Assembly (NCBI GenBank): GCA_907165275.2
Contig: OU015653.1
Location: forward strand, 4,432,001 to 4,496,000
DNA: 64,000 nucleotides
Direction: 5' to 3'
DNA from: Zygaena filipendulae
Lineage: Eukaryota > Arthropoda > Insecta > Lepidoptera > Zygaenidae
Part shown: positions 36,501 to 42,739 of the stretch, in pieces
Layout of the letters: each line of letters begins with the position of its first letter
Numbering within the stretch: position 1 is the first letter of the stretch
The notes under the pieces: model-generated
What the model was told of the DNA's origin: nothing
The model's input: only the letters and a program-made list of their open reading frames with translations
Databases searched by the model: none
Position numbers and translations under genes: made by a program

Positions 36501-39348
36501 TAGGCCGCGACACTTCTCAATTTCAACTACATGTTGCTTATTGTTCATCTCTGACAATTCTTTCGCCAGTCCAGCAATAGTGATCCGCTCGCCTGGATAA
36601 ATTTTTAAACATTTCTCTATAATGTCCCTAAGGTTTTCCGGTACAACCTTGAACAAAAAGTTATTAATTTTCATTTTTCTTTCTTCCCTCTCATTATATT
36701 CATTGGGTCATTCCTTCTAAGCTGTCCTTATGATAAAATTTTATTACATTATCGATAGAACTGACTGACTGAATTTCTGTATACAATCATGCATTCTTCA
36801 CAATAACACAAATATTTAAATCATTTGTCCAACAAATGTAATGAGACACAACACCAAATATCCCATGTTTTTTCTATAGTGGCCAATACTAACAGATCCA
36901 GAACATGGTGTCAAATATCTTGCTATATACTAAGATAAGAATGCTGACAAGCAACATACAATAGCAGTAATTTATGTAATTCATAGAACATTTACCTTGT
37001 ATTTTTCATAGCAATCATGCTCTCTAGAAATCCTTTCAGCTGGATTATTAGCATGCACCAGTGTCAGTATTCGCCTTAGAATCGGCCCTGGTTTCAGATT
37101 TTGCCACACTTTGCCAATACACAGCTCTAGGATAATAATGCCAAGTGACCACACATCAGCTGCAGGCCCACCACCATTTAGTATTGTTTCTGGACTCAGG
37201 TATTTTGGGATGCTAGAAAAATAACTGTATTCAGTATTTTTAGTTTTCTATACTAATATTATAAAGAGGAAAGATTTGATTTGTTTGTTTATTTCTTACG
37301 GTTTAACTCAACAACTACTGGACCAATTTTAAAATTCTTTCCATTAGAAAGCTACATTATCCCTGAGTAACATAGGCTATTGTAATCCGGAATTCCTGCG
37401 GCAACTCCAAAATTATCGCGGGTGAAACTGCTCTGGACAGCTAGTACATAATAATTTCTGTTCATGTAGAAAATATGTAAATCCTTTTTTATGGTAGAGT
37501 TTACTTAAGTATATTTACTAAAGTTGTTTTTTGAAAACTTTATTTTATGATCAATGAACTGCAGATTTGTGAACTGTGCAAGATTCGAATTCATATTACT
37601 TAATAAACAACATGACTAAACAGATTACCGAATAAGTTCCTGGGTCTAATACAATAAACCAAGTGTCACTAAAACCACTGTACGTTAAAAACTAGCAGTC
37701 AGATTACTAGAGATGCAACGGATATCCGGTTGCTATCCGGTATCCGGCCTATCCGGCCATTATTTTACTATCCGGCCGAATACCGGATAGTTGTGCACTA
37801 TCTGGTTGGATAACGAATAGTGATTCTGTTTGGTGTTTAACTTTGAAAAATGGTAAGTACGAGTTCACAATTATGTATACACTACTAATTACTATACACA
37901 TTAAACACAAAAAAAACTTATCTATTCAGCAAAATAGGCGGGCGCACGTGTACTGGATACAATATAGTTCCGTACACTGATCTAATAAAACTCGTTTCTT
38001 GCCTAGAAAATAGTCCGCGCGAAGCTACAATACGTAACAGGTAGAAACCTGCACGACGCGCCCGCCGCCAAACTAAAATGTAGGTTTCGGTAGCCGGATA
38101 CCAGATATTCGGCCGGTGATCAGGCCGAATATCCGGTATCCGGTATCCAGCCAAACAACTATCCGTTGAATCTCTACTGATTATTATTATTATAGACTAG
38201 CAACTCGCTGATGTGTCTTTAAATCTTTATCTACACTCATGTCATAAAACTAACTACTAATAACTATTTATTTTAATAAAAATTAAGACAGCAAGTTTGG
38301 ATATTTGTTACTCAATGATGCATAAATAAATAAATAGATTTGGATGAAATTAGAGCACATAATAATAATAGAGCTCATAATATTTCCTCAGTTGATACCA
38401 ATTATCAAAGGATACTTCATATGAAAAAGTTTGAGGAAATCCTTACTATTATAAATGGGAAAGTGAGTTTGTTTATTTGTTACACTTTCATGCCTCAACT
38501 GCTCAACCCATCATGAAATTTTGTATACACATTGTCAGAGGTACAGAGAAGGAATAAGGTACTTTTTATTCAGGAATTCCCGTGGGAACTCCAAAATAAC
38601 CGTGGGTGAAACCAGAGGGAACATCTAGTGTAATATACCTATAAAATTTATAAATCATACCCTAGAGGGAAAGACACCTCATTGCCACTACTGGTCATGT
38701 AATACATGCCATAATTCCAAAGTTTCACTCTCCCCTCACTGTCTAGCAAAATATTATCATCAGCCAAAGTCATGTGTGTAATGTCTTGTTGGTGTAAATA
38801 TAGCAACCCATTTGCCACTTGGTCGGCTATATTTACTATCTCATTATATGAAAACCTTGATGTCCATTCTTTTAGAGACTTTCCTATAACTTCTGCAACG
38901 ACTATTATCCTTTCTGCAACAAAGTAATTCTATAAATTATTGACAATAGACAACTAGCAACGGTTATTGGTTGAGGATACCTAATAAGAACACTAAAATA
39001 CAAGTACAAGAACAAGAATATGAAAGAAAAAAAAATATTAAAAAATAGTCTATTCTTTAAAAAAATAAATAAATAAAACCAAAAAAACCTTCAATCTATG
39101 ATACATGTATAATATATTTTGGGATTAATGTTGTGAAACTTACCATGTTTACCACGAATGATATCCAAATACGTGCAAAGATTGGAGTGTTCAATGGTCA
39201 GCAGTCTCTGCGCCCGACCCAAAATCGTCACCGAGCTTGGCGTAAGAGGCAGACCATTGCTTCCACAAGTTTCACCCGGATGGTTTTTAGCAAAATATGT
39301 ACACGAAGCGAAAATAGAATCAAGCGAAACATCCTCAAACGCGTCCAT
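18445..39348 (-). CDS. TBCK: TBCK: TBC domain-containing protein kinase-like protein, 13 coding exons
   Basis: Exons in order: 39348-39144, 38914-38661, 37212-36996, 36647-36382, 35277-35034, 34633-34472, 33350-33173, 32634-32428, 31274-31087, 28228-28145, 28063-27939, 20566-20395, 18522-18445. All junctions are GT-AG and phases agree, except one surplus base in exon 2. With that base discounted the product is about 792 residues, against 893 in human as I recall it. Order of domains: kinase-like domain (exons 1-4), linker (5), TBC RabGAP domain (6-9), rhodanese-like domain (11-13). The kinase part looks catalytically dead: the HRD position reads HMT and the DFG position reads WNYG. The TBC part keeps both fingers, IDVDIPR (IxxDxxR) and YWQ (YxQ). 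The rhodanese active-site Cys is missing, as in known TBCK. TBCK is a RabGAP-like regulator linked to mTOR signalling and endolysosomal traffic. Introns are full of repeats. Identity is very sure. Confidence 0.95.
19158..19440 (-). mobile_element. Two tandem partial Helitron-like copies
   Basis: ACTCAGGATCACTGCA... TCAGTAGATCCAGAGATTAC occurs twice (from 19160 and 19297), 137 bases apart. Confidence 0.6.
19441..19740 (+). repeat. Degenerate Helitron-like fragments
   Basis: Two weak hairpin ends (GAGTGAAACCCGGGG near 19500 and GTGAAACCGCGGGGCACAGC near 19718) lacking intact CTAG. Confidence 0.4.
19759..20342. mobile_element. MITE pair in inverted orientation, the second interrupted by a retroelement
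   Basis: The first copy (19759-19992) has ends CAGGGCCCTTATTCA and TGAATAAGGGCCTG. A second, inverted copy of its left part runs 19998-20102 and resumes at 20314-20342 (GGTCATAGTGAATAAGGGC), split by the non-LTR fragment. A third copy is at 35980-36214. The whole stretch can fold back on itself. Confidence 0.7.
20103..20313 (-). mobile_element. Truncated non-LTR 3' UTR inserted in a MITE
   Basis: The minus-strand 3' UTR ends in (TAAA)n, seen as TTTATTTATTTA at 20101. AATGTT flanks it on both sides (20097-20102 and 20314-20319), a target-site duplication. It contains AGGTATGCTCTGT, shared with the window's first bases. The target is the inverted copy of the 19.8 kb MITE. Confidence 0.7.
20395..20566 (-). 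CDS. TBCK: TBCK exon 12 (rhodanese-like domain)
   Basis: Very GC-rich exon reading [16 protein letters not shown] and ending [10 protein letters not shown] before GTGAGA. It joins in frame with exon 11 to give [20 protein letters not shown], which has the spacing of human TBCK. The position of the rhodanese active-site Cys holds Ala/Ser residues instead. A hairpin MITE starts 29 bases outside its acceptor. Confidence 0.92.
20596..20733. mobile_element. CpG-rich hairpin MITE, copy 2
   Basis: Same family as 735-880, with the same flanking TTTA/TTTAC. It lies in TBCK intron 11, 29 bases outside the acceptor of the rhodanese exon, between that exon and the BEL/Pao 5' LTR. Confidence 0.75.
20796..21258 (+). 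repeat. BEL/Pao 5' LTR
   Basis: Starts TGTTAAGAAACGG and is near-identical to 25969-26432; the differences I see are in an A-run near 20910. It contains AATAAA, the likely end-of-transcript signal. Confidence 0.85.
21805..25782 (+). CDS. BEL/Pao Gag-Pol polyprotein with internal RT/RNase H deletion
   Basis: I start it at the ATG in AAACATGCCT (21805), giving 1325 residues; complete BEL/Pao frames usually exceed 1600. Gag (DUF1759 type, [19 protein letters not shown]) is followed by five 14-residue repeats (22756-22965), then zinc knuckles ([31 protein letters not shown]). The protease has the active site [11 protein letters not shown] near 23395. The RT entry segment ([24 protein letters not shown]) meets [18 protein letters not shown] near 24162, so the RT and RNase H catalytic parts are absent while the frame stays open. 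The integrase has the H2C2 finger and Asp, Asp, Glu in [16 protein letters not shown] and GIFEAGIKS, then the DUF5641 end. It could move only with RT supplied by another element. Confidence 0.88.
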   Translation: MPSRARGRRRIAHKRLEDALNCAQRAANDPQYIPRFRVWCERLEAIYNEFNAAHLEIVSELDGEEFDREHRIQQAGDELYFVILELKQQCDIKDDIPTLTSHQNVKPSHNVKLPRIQLPIFSGDLKEWQTFIDLYDSLVHTNTNISAIEKFQYLMLSLSGEAQHLIKPFPLAEKNYSVAYQTLKDRYSNKRYLASLYWEEISKAETCKKPSDLRNLLNIITENLSVLQNLGLPTDDWDFILFHTLLTKLDRDSRQQFELSIKGNDIPSFQQLKSFLLERSDALERSQLITDQNQFQSSAFQPRSHFNSRKQNAQHSKGVHQLSSSNSTLTKGVHQLSSSNSTSTKGVHQLSTYNSTSTNGVHQLSTNNSTSTNGVHQLSAINSTSSNNYKCAICNSNHQTIVCEQLTSLSPADRYNLVKQKRLCTNCLRSNHFLSDCKSFYNCKLCNKRHNSLLHFDQTPNPNSATLMSSAEPGAAQLCTGSDNTSHLVNNLPVHSLTNSIQQPMMILLSTAEVAFKDQWGTIHKLKALLDSGSQANLITDKCVNRLGLRRGKADINIRGIGQVTTKSTSSVKLEIHSFLNPNITYKLEAISMPNLCGEQPRQNIDINHYKHLTNLHWADPNWFTSSPVDIIIGAELFPYILLPGRIGDDVNGPTALNTVFGWIIMGKIPSNNQSLYSDSFCLQVDLDLDLQRLWELEEFPQSKHTLSIAEQQCEHIFETTHTRTEEGRYVVTLPFKRDEPKFVGSFNIAKRRFLALEKRLLLNPDLYEQYKACLIDYLDSDHMEVILPDDLINYDLWWSGPPWLSQDSSSWPSATLPDKENILGASDEERHLLLVEPECDSIEQILHKFSSLKKILRIIAYCKRFHKITLKKIQFSSIITQSELEEALHCIIKRVQYSVFHKELSRISQHKLLPKSFRRLNPFLDQNGMLRVGGRLRYSSLGYETKHPLLLPSKHRVTELIVQSVHQEYCHSGLQTLHYLLLQRYWIFCARRTIKSVICKCYRCFRHNPSPIQPYMADLPKLRVTQVKAFQVVGCDFGGPFNVITRRFRGSKSFKAYVCLFVCFATRALHIELVSDLSTDAFLAALRRFIARRGRCNVIHTDCGTNFRGASNHLSQLMSNACAEEHIDFKFNPPSSPHFGGIFEAGIKSVKTHLYRVIGAQVLTFEELYTLLTQIEALLNSRPLCQVSSDPEDDIDVLTPGHFLTLAPLTALPEPNYQNININRLDRWQLLQRLHQDFWAKWHHEYLNTLTQRSKWTKSADAVKVGTVVIIKDELTSPLKWRYGRIEELHPGPDGIVRVVTVRTSTGTYKRPLVKLCPVPTAST
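22756..22965 (+). repeat. Five 42-bp tandem repeats in gag
   Basis: Five in-frame units of 42 bp encode GVHQLSxxNSTxTx with small changes (SSSN, STYN, STNN, SAIN). They lie between the gag domain and the zinc knuckles. Probably a recent slippage or unequal-exchange expansion. Confidence 0.85.
25956..25968 (+). other. Polypurine tract of the BEL/Pao element
   Basis: CCGGGGGGGAGAA immediately precedes the TG of the 3' LTR, where the plus-strand primer should lie. Confidence 0.75.
25969..26432 (+). repeat. BEL/Pao 3' LTR
   Basis: Same sequence as the 5' LTR, preceded by a polypurine tract. It ends at or near CCTAACA/TATTT, after which a different repeat begins. Confidence 0.85.
26433..26660 (+). 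repeat. Dispersed repeat B, copy 2, at the right flank of BEL/Pao
   Basis: Matches 8075-8352 with shared blocks in the same order. It starts where the 3' LTR ends. Confidence 0.65.
26661..27132. other. GC-rich stretch with GGGAC words
   Basis: GGACGGGACGGGACGGGAAG near 26707 and GTCCCG words reversed near 26840, 26995 and 27005 hint at a degenerate foldback repeat. No gene. In TBCK intron 11. Confidence 0.4.
27133..27404. mobile_element. CRE-bearing MITE, truncated copy
   Basis: Ends in TTAGTCCGTCTTGTAGAT and ATCTACAAAGACGG, with inner ACACGTATTTTTT and its complement. It carries TGACGTCA at 27269 and 27298. Lies in TBCK intron 11. Confidence 0.7.
27750..27830 (-). repeat. TGACAG-rich repeat, copy 1
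   Basis: Reverse complement contains TGCGTATCGTAAGGTTGACA then GCGAGCTGAC; the same order is at 34258-34335. Sits beside TBCK exon 11. Confidence 0.6.
27939..28063 (-). CDS. TBCK: TBCK exon 11 (start of rhodanese-like domain)
   Basis: Acceptor TTTTTAG, donor ACT|GTAAGT. Reads [15 protein letters not shown] and CCIIDIRSN, matching PRISAEDLIDLC and VVDIRN of TBCK. It ends in phase 2. Confidence 0.9.
28145..28228 (-). CDS. TBCK: TBCK exon 10
   Basis: 84 bases, phase 0 to 0, between TTGCAG and GTGAGA. Reads [17 protein letters not shown], which aligns with the TBCK segment after the TBC domain (SINLFCWTPKSATYRQ in human). Confidence 0.85.
28365..29750. repeat. Foldback-like array of a CTCGAGCGCGTCAGAT motif
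   Basis: ACTCGAGCGCGTCAGAT (or close variants) occurs forward at about 28368 (partial), 28510, 28639 and 28777, and reversed at about 29465 (partial), 29596 and 29735 (degenerate). Spacing is 129-141 bp in both halves. A second motif, ATCTGCCGATTT, lies forward at 28575 and 28703 and reversed near 29398. Each unit has an A-run before the first motif. The centre (28850-29400) is AT-rich then GA-rich, with no coding frame. Unidentified repeat in TBCK intron 9. Confidence 0.65.
30153..30205 (+). repeat. Short dispersed repeat, copy 1
   Basis: GGGCTATTATGTAACTTTTG and TTTTTCGGTTTCAATCAAAA are shared with 62128-62180. Confidence 0.6.
30250..30345 (+). repeat. Degenerate short tandem repeat
   Basis: AGTCTAAATGA and variants occur about five times (30257-30340). 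Confidence 0.5.
30350..30535 (+). mobile_element. Helitron-like repeat, first of three in a row
   Basis: Ends GCGCGGGTGAAACCGCAGGG then AACAGCTA. The next copy starts within four bases. Confidence 0.55.
30539..30832 (+). mobile_element. Helitron-like repeat, second of three
   Basis: Starts TCTATATAAATAAAAATGAA, ends GCGGGTGAAATCGCGGGGCA plus CAGC, where the third copy begins. Confidence 0.6.
30833..31057 (+). mobile_element. Helitron-like repeat, third of three
   Basis: Starts TCTATATAATGTCCTGAATG, ends TCGGGTGAAACCGTGCCGGA plus CAGCTAG|T, 29 bases from TBCK exon 9. Confidence 0.65.
31087..31274 (-). CDS. TBCK: TBCK exon 9 (end of TBC domain)
   Basis: Reads [25 protein letters not shown] and [16 protein letters not shown], a highly conserved TBCK stretch. 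The donor AAG|GTACTT ends in phase 0. Helitron-like repeats start 30 bases past the exon. Confidence 0.96.
31565..31815 (+). mobile_element. Helitron-like repeat without a clean end
   Basis: TACTATTATAAATGCGAAAC start, TCATCATGAAATTTTGCATA inside; the expected hairpin end is degenerate. Confidence 0.5.
31815..31955 (-). mobile_element. tRNA-derived SINE head
   Basis: Minus strand has an A box-like TTGGCGCAGTAG (31944-31933) and B box GGTTCGATTCC (31901-31891). The ends do not pair as a tRNA acceptor stem, so it is a SINE head rather than a tRNA gene. Confidence 0.65.
32165..32395 (-). mobile_element. Helitron-like repeat
   Basis: CTAGAGGCATCCCACGGTTC end with an eroded hairpin, GACAACGTGTATGCAAAATT inside, ACAATAGTAAGGATG start. 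33 bases from TBCK exon 8. Confidence 0.55.
32428..32634 (-). CDS. TBCK: TBCK exon 8 (TBC domain)
   Basis: The acceptor TTGTTGCAG joins to read [17 protein letters not shown], then [13 protein letters not shown]. The match to TBCK is direct. It ends CAC|GTAAGT in phase 1. Confidence 0.95.
33173..33350 (-). CDS. TBCK: TBCK exon 7 (TBC catalytic fingers)
   Basis: Reads [11 protein letters not shown], then [10 protein letters not shown] and [11 protein letters not shown]. It holds the Arg finger (IxxDxxR) and the Gln finger (YxQ) of RabGAPs, both intact. It ends GAAG|GTAATT, phase 1. Confidence 0.95.
33394..33693. mobile_element. hAT-type MITE with 8-bp target duplication and nested inverted repeat
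   Basis: Outer ends CAGTGGGACCAGATTCAGCA and TGCTAAATCTGGTCACACTG. Flanks CTGTCCTC and CTATCCTC differ at one base of 8. Inside, 33458-33616 is a second inverted repeat (ACACACAGAAGCCGGAGGCG and its near-complement), probably another MITE. In TBCK intron 6, close to exon 7. Confidence 0.78.
33706..34005 (+). mobile_element. Helitron-like repeat
   Basis: ATATTATAAATGCGAAAGTT start, CGCGAGTGTACCCGCGGGCA plus ACAGCTAG|T end; an internal half-copy at 33880-33960. Confidence 0.65.
34072..34234. mobile_element. Near-perfect foldback MITE
   Basis: Arms of about 50 bp (TCCACCGCCAACTAAACTAA ... GCATAGTTGAGCC) are almost perfectly complementary, so the element is close to one hairpin. TAA lies at both edges, suggesting a PIF/Harbinger-type insertion. 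In TBCK intron 6. Confidence 0.8.
34258..34335 (+). repeat. TGACAG-rich repeat, copy 2
   Basis: GTGCGTATCGTAAGGTTGAC then AGCGAGCTGACAGTAACTGT, as in the copy at 27750-27830 but in opposite orientation. Confidence 0.6.
34472..34633 (-). CDS. TBCK: TBCK exon 6 (start of TBC domain)
   Basis: 162 bases, phase 0 to 0. Reads [27 protein letters not shown] and TPTDRQ, the opening of the TBC domain (the RGxxWxxLLG motif). Confidence 0.95.
35034..35277 (-). CDS. TBCK: TBCK exon 5 (linker)
   Basis: GC-rich exon reading [22 protein letters not shown] and [21 protein letters not shown]. It matches the TBCK linker with its IREKDTEYQ motif. It ends at CAT|GTAAGT in phase 0. Confidence 0.93.
35303..35568 (-). 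mobile_element. Helitron-like repeat truncated by a MITE
   Basis: CTAGCCGTGCCCCGCGGTTT with CACCCGCG, then a second GTTCCCGCGGGAATTCCGGG; the start side is cut by the 35569 MITE. Confidence 0.65.
35569..35798. mobile_element. MITE with about 60-bp inverted ends
   Basis: TTAGGCTAAAGCCACACTAC and its complement CTATGGTGTGGTTCTAGCCTAA-type end, continuing inward as AAGAGCTTTGCTTATTGCTA. 230 bp. It cuts a Helitron-like copy in TBCK intron 4. Confidence 0.78.
35980..36214. mobile_element. MITE related to the 19.8 kb copies
   Basis: Ends CAGGGCCCTTCCTTATTCAC and GTGAATAAGGGCCC. The interior matches 19759-19992 (ACAACATTCCTTGCCCATAA). In TBCK intron 4. Confidence 0.75.
36382..36647 (-). CDS. TBCK: TBCK exon 4 (end of kinase-like domain)
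   Basis: Reads [14 protein letters not shown], then YPGERITI and [12 protein letters not shown], which match the end of the TBCK kinase-like domain. The acceptor is the slightly weak TTCAAG; the donor is AGT|GTGAGT, phase 2. Confidence 0.92.
36996..37212 (-). CDS. TBCK: TBCK exon 3 (pseudokinase C-lobe)
   Basis: The acceptor TTTTTCTAG opens a frame reading PKYLSPE and [16 protein letters not shown], the APE-like segment and helix F of a kinase C-lobe. It ends in YEKYK before GTAAAT, phase 0. Confidence 0.93.
37247..37444 (+). mobile_element. Helitron-like short repeat, complete
   Basis: TCTATACTAATATTATAAAG start, GCGGGTGAAACTGCTCTGGA plus CAGCTAG|T end, 198 bp. In TBCK intron 2, 35 bases from exon 3. 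Confidence 0.7.
37708..38176. mobile_element. hAT-type element, 469 bp, with subterminal ATCCGG repeats
   Basis: Ends TAGAGATGCAACGGATA and TATCCGTTGAATCTCTA; many ATCCGG/CCGGAT words near both ends, as in hAT subterminal regions. Flanks CAGATTAC and CTGATTAT agree at 6 of 8. In TBCK intron 2. Confidence 0.78.
38441..38628 (+). mobile_element. Helitron-like short repeat
   Basis: TACTATTATAAATGGGAAAG start, GTGGGTGAAACCAGAGGGAA plus CATCTAG|T end. In TBCK intron 2. Confidence 0.6.
38661..38914 (-). CDS. TBCK: TBCK exon 2 (pseudokinase core, contains a frameshift)
   Basis: The acceptor TTGCAG joins to give ERIIVVAE, matching TBCK. After VVAEVIG the frame must shift by one base to read KSLKEW and on to NILLDSEG and SFPLG. 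The surplus base lies in a run of four T (plus strand) at 38880-38883. The donor is AGG|GTATGA. Confidence 0.9.
39144..39348 (-). CDS. TBCK: TBCK exon 1 (start codon)
   Basis: Starts at the ATG at 39348-39346 (MDAFEDV...). An in-frame ATG lies 33 bases upstream, so a slightly longer start is possible. It encodes the truncated N-lobe with [10 protein letters not shown], a near-invariant TBCK stretch, and IIRGKH. The donor ATG|GTAAGT leaves phase 1. Confidence 0.93.
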
Positions 39349-39764
39349 TGTGATTGTGAATATTATGGGTAAATAGTACAAAAATTAAAATAAATTTTAA
39401 ATCACTTGGTAGGCGGTTTAACTGGTGTAACTAGTCATATAATTATCTGATAGAAAATATAAAAGAACTTTACTTCTTCTAATTTGTATAGATGAGTAGC
39501 AAATCGCAGCAAAAGATAATACCTAGGTGCTGAAATTAAATATAACGACAAAAATACGATTTGCATTCCACAATTAGATTTTTTTTATTTATTTACATTT
39601 TACAAAATCAATCTCTTAGTAGTTTGCATTCTCTCTGGTAGTTTGTTACTTTGTTGAAAGCAGAGAAGGTAATCACTCTGGTAAACACCAGGTAAACACT
39701 ACGTGGTTGGTAGTTTGCTGAGGTAGTTTGTGATTCACGGGAACCATGAATGCACAACACGATA

Positions 39765-39850
39765 ATGTACGACACCGGAATGTACAGCACTGGAATACGC
39801 GACACTGGATTGTACGACACCGGAATGTACAGCACCGGAATTGGTAACAC
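39765..39850 (+). repeat. Minisatellite, about 15-bp unit
   Basis: Units like GACACCGGAATGTAC and AGCACCGGAATTGGT repeat here. The same unit appears reversed at 41156-41212, 1.3 kb away. Confidence 0.65.
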
Positions 39851-39918
39851 CGCTCCTATTGGTCGATGAAATCAAGCCTCCTTTCTTTGTGCTCGTTTAC
39901 GTTACTTACGTAAACACA

Positions 39919-40274
39919 GCGATGATAGCTCAGTGGTTAGTGCGTTCAGATTAAACGCCGCAAGGTGTAGGTTCAAATCCTAACAATGAGCTTGAGCTGT
40001 CGGTGAAGGAAAACATCGTGAGGAAACCATAGCATGGTGGTAGGTCGCTCTCTAGTGCCCGGCTGGCTAGCTACCACCTTCAAGTTGCAAATCTGTCGCC
40101 AAGCACCTAACGGTGTGTTCCGGCAGCCTCACTTGAAAGCCAGTTCCCATCCCCATTCCAAGTTGGCAACGCACCTGCATGCCTTCTGGTGTTGCAGATG
40201 TCCATGGGCGGCGGTAATCACTTACCATCAGGTGTACCACTTGCCCGTTTGCCCTCTATGACATAAAAAAAAAA
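39919..40274 (+). mobile_element. Full-length tRNA-derived SINE
   Basis: Pol III A box TAGCTCAGTGG (39926-39936) and B box GGTTCAAATCC (39970-39980) in a tRNA-like head. A body with GGCGGTAATCACTTACCATC and a poly(A) tail follow. Flanks AAACACAG and AAACACTG suggest a target duplication. Confidence 0.85.
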
Positions 40275-41155
40275 CACTGGGTCAAGTTATTGTCAAATAG
40301 GGCACTAATATTTTATGTTAGATCTTTTGGTGATGATTATTAGGTTTTATATTAGTGTTTATTCCCGTTACGTTATTACCTCGACCTAACTACGTATTAT
40401 AGTCCATAGGCAGGTTATTTAAACAACGGACCACTCTATATATTTTACTGTATAGACTTAGAGTATACTACATTAAACCTGGTCACTTAGTTTGCACCTA
40501 ATAATTATTATTATTTCGACGAGCTATGTCCCTATACAGATTGTACAGATTATAAAGATTACGAAAAGAAAGGAAAATAAAGGAATCACAACTGTATTAA
40601 CTGGCGAACGGGAAAAGTCTGGCGACTCGCCAGTGGCGAGCGGTTAGCAGCGCCTGATTTGATTCACCTTTCCTACACCTATTCTATAGTAAGTACTAGT
40701 GTGGCGATGATGTCACTACAATCTGTTTATTGAAATAAGTAAAAAGTAATGAGAACATTACTATCGGGCCACACCATGAACTGATTTCAAGGTAGTATTA
40801 ACGACATTCTTGATTAGGTTAGGTACTGATGACCAGGTCTCGCGAGCCGAGCGAGCGTAGCGAGCGTGCCGCGGTAGCAGCTGGCGATGCGCTAAAGACA
40901 AAATAAGGTGACACTGATTTGATTAATTTAGATGTGGCCACGACATTTCGATGTATTATGTAAAAAAAAAAGAATATAACAAGTAGAAACAATTCATTAA
41001 AGTGATATATAATAATTACGTTACTAAACATTAAACTTGGACTTATTTTTCGAATTTCCATCATATTTTGAGACAGTAACTACTAACTGCCTAGGTACTA
41101 CCTGCATTGTATTGAATACCACTAAACGGAGCACGAAGTCGGCTAGACCATGAAA

Positions 41156-41212
41156 TCCGGTGTCGCCAATTCCGGTACTGTACATTCCGGTGTCGCCTAT
41201 TCCAGGTACAAT
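41156..41212 (-). repeat. Minisatellite, reversed copy
   Basis: Reverse complement has GACACCGGAATGTACAGTAC and GGCGACACCGGATT, the unit of 39765-39850. Confidence 0.6.
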
Positions 41213-41241
41213 ACAGGGACTCAATAAACCTATGGTGGTGG

Positions 41242-41878
41242 TAAAGCGTGTACCAGACTGTTGTAAACAAGCCCAAAACAGAAGTTTCCTACAGTTGTTT
41301 AAAACAGTGCGGACGGTTGTTTGCAACGAAATTTCTGTTTCTTTTCCACGACCTTGGTTTGTGGGCGCGCGTTGGAATCTTGCTGCGATCTCACCGGCGC
41401 GCGGCGGCCCGCTGTGTGGACGTTTGTTTTAAACCACGCAACTGCGGTTGAGTGGCGGCAGTCAGTCACGGGGAGCGCTCGCGCGTAGAGTAATTTATTT
41501 ATTCGCGCGCGTACGTATGAAAATGACGCAAGAAAAAATATTCTTATTGAGTTTACCGACCTCTATATAATAGGGATCTGCCGTATCTCTGGGACCTCTC
41601 AATTCCAAAAAAAAATTGTGTGGGAATATTTTATTTTATATTTTCTCTTTTTTTCCTCAATTGCACTCATAAGAGCAAAAGCCACACCAACTGTTTGAAT
41701 TTTTGAAAGGCAAGGAGCCATTGCAAAGATGTTTCCGATGCGAGGGACAAAAGCACACTGAAGTTGGAGCCTTGTTTACAACAAGTGTGGACGGAAACAC
41801 CAACGGCGATTAAAACCAACCTCCCGCCAAGGCGACTTTGCGGAGAGGCTTGTTTACAACAGTCTGGTACACGCTTTA
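41242..41878. mobile_element. 637-bp element with 32-bp inverted ends
   Basis: TAAAGCGTGTACCAGACTGT (continuing TGTAAACAAGCC) and the exact complement at 41847-41878. Interior has GTTTACAAC-like repeats and a GC-rich patch near 41400-41510, without a convincing gene. Confidence 0.72.
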
Positions 41879-42185
41879 AAACGATACTAGTACGACTATT
41901 ACGATACTAGCCTTAATATAGATACATTTGAGTATATTATCTTGCACTTGGGCACAAAATTCGATTTTGTGCAGCCTTTACAAGACTTTCAGAGCATGAG
42001 AAGTAAAGCGCTCTCCACATTCGCGCGCAAAGCCGGAAGCCGCGAACTATAAGTGTGGTATCATGGTTCGCGGGTGTTTCGCGGCTTTATTATTTCATAA
42101 TACTATCCAGATTTTTTCTCATAGTTAAATTTGACAATAAATTGAGTAGAGGTCAAAATAACAAAAAAATTTAACTAGACCGTCC

Positions 42186-42489
42186 ATGGTCCGGTCTACC
42201 GGACTAGGGAAAAAATTCTTCCGTAATAGACTGTACTCTCAGACCAAATAAAAACTAAAGACGGAACGCGTAGAACAAACAAGTGAAGCCAGGGAAAAGA
42301 CACATCGCCGTGCACGTACACAGAAACACTTACAAGAAAAAGACAAATCCATACACTTTCCTAATCACCACATGCATACGCAAGGCAACCGGCTTTCGTT
42401 GTTCGAGACGTTCCATCTTTAGTTGGTCTGAGACTGTAGGTATAGAGAAAATATTTGTCCCTAGTCCAGTTTACTGGACAATGAACCGT
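42186..42489. mobile_element. MITE with long imperfect inverted ends
   Basis: Left CGGACTAGGGAAAAAATTCT ... CTCAGACCAAATAAAAACTA, right TTTAGTTGGTCTGAGACTGT ... ATTTGTCCCTAGTCC. About 300 bp, arms of roughly 80 bp. Confidence 0.68.
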
Positions 42490-42548
42490 ACCACGGGCAA
42501 AGAGTGAAAGAAACTAGAGAAAGATCTAATTACAAGTTATCCGACCAT

Positions 42549-42736
42549 AATTATCCCTACTAATATTGTATGCGAAAGTAATTGTCTGTCTGTTATGCTT
42601 TTACGCCTTAACGGCTCAACCAATCATGAAATTTTGCATACGTTGTCAGGGGTACATAGGACTTAGGGTACTTTTTAGCCCGGAATTACCGCAGGTACTC
42701 AGAAATCAACGCGGGTGAAACCGGAGGAACAGCTAG
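42549..42736 (+). mobile_element. Helitron-like repeat, first of a second triple
   Basis: TACTAATATTGTATGCGAAA start, CGCGGGTGAAACCGGAGGAA plus CAGCTAG|T end. Confidence 0.65.
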
Positions 42737-42739
42737 TGC

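Noticed and set aside
39919..39995. Possible tRNA gene on the plus strand
   Set aside because: The tRNA-like head continues into a SINE body with poly(A), and no clean acceptor stem is formed.
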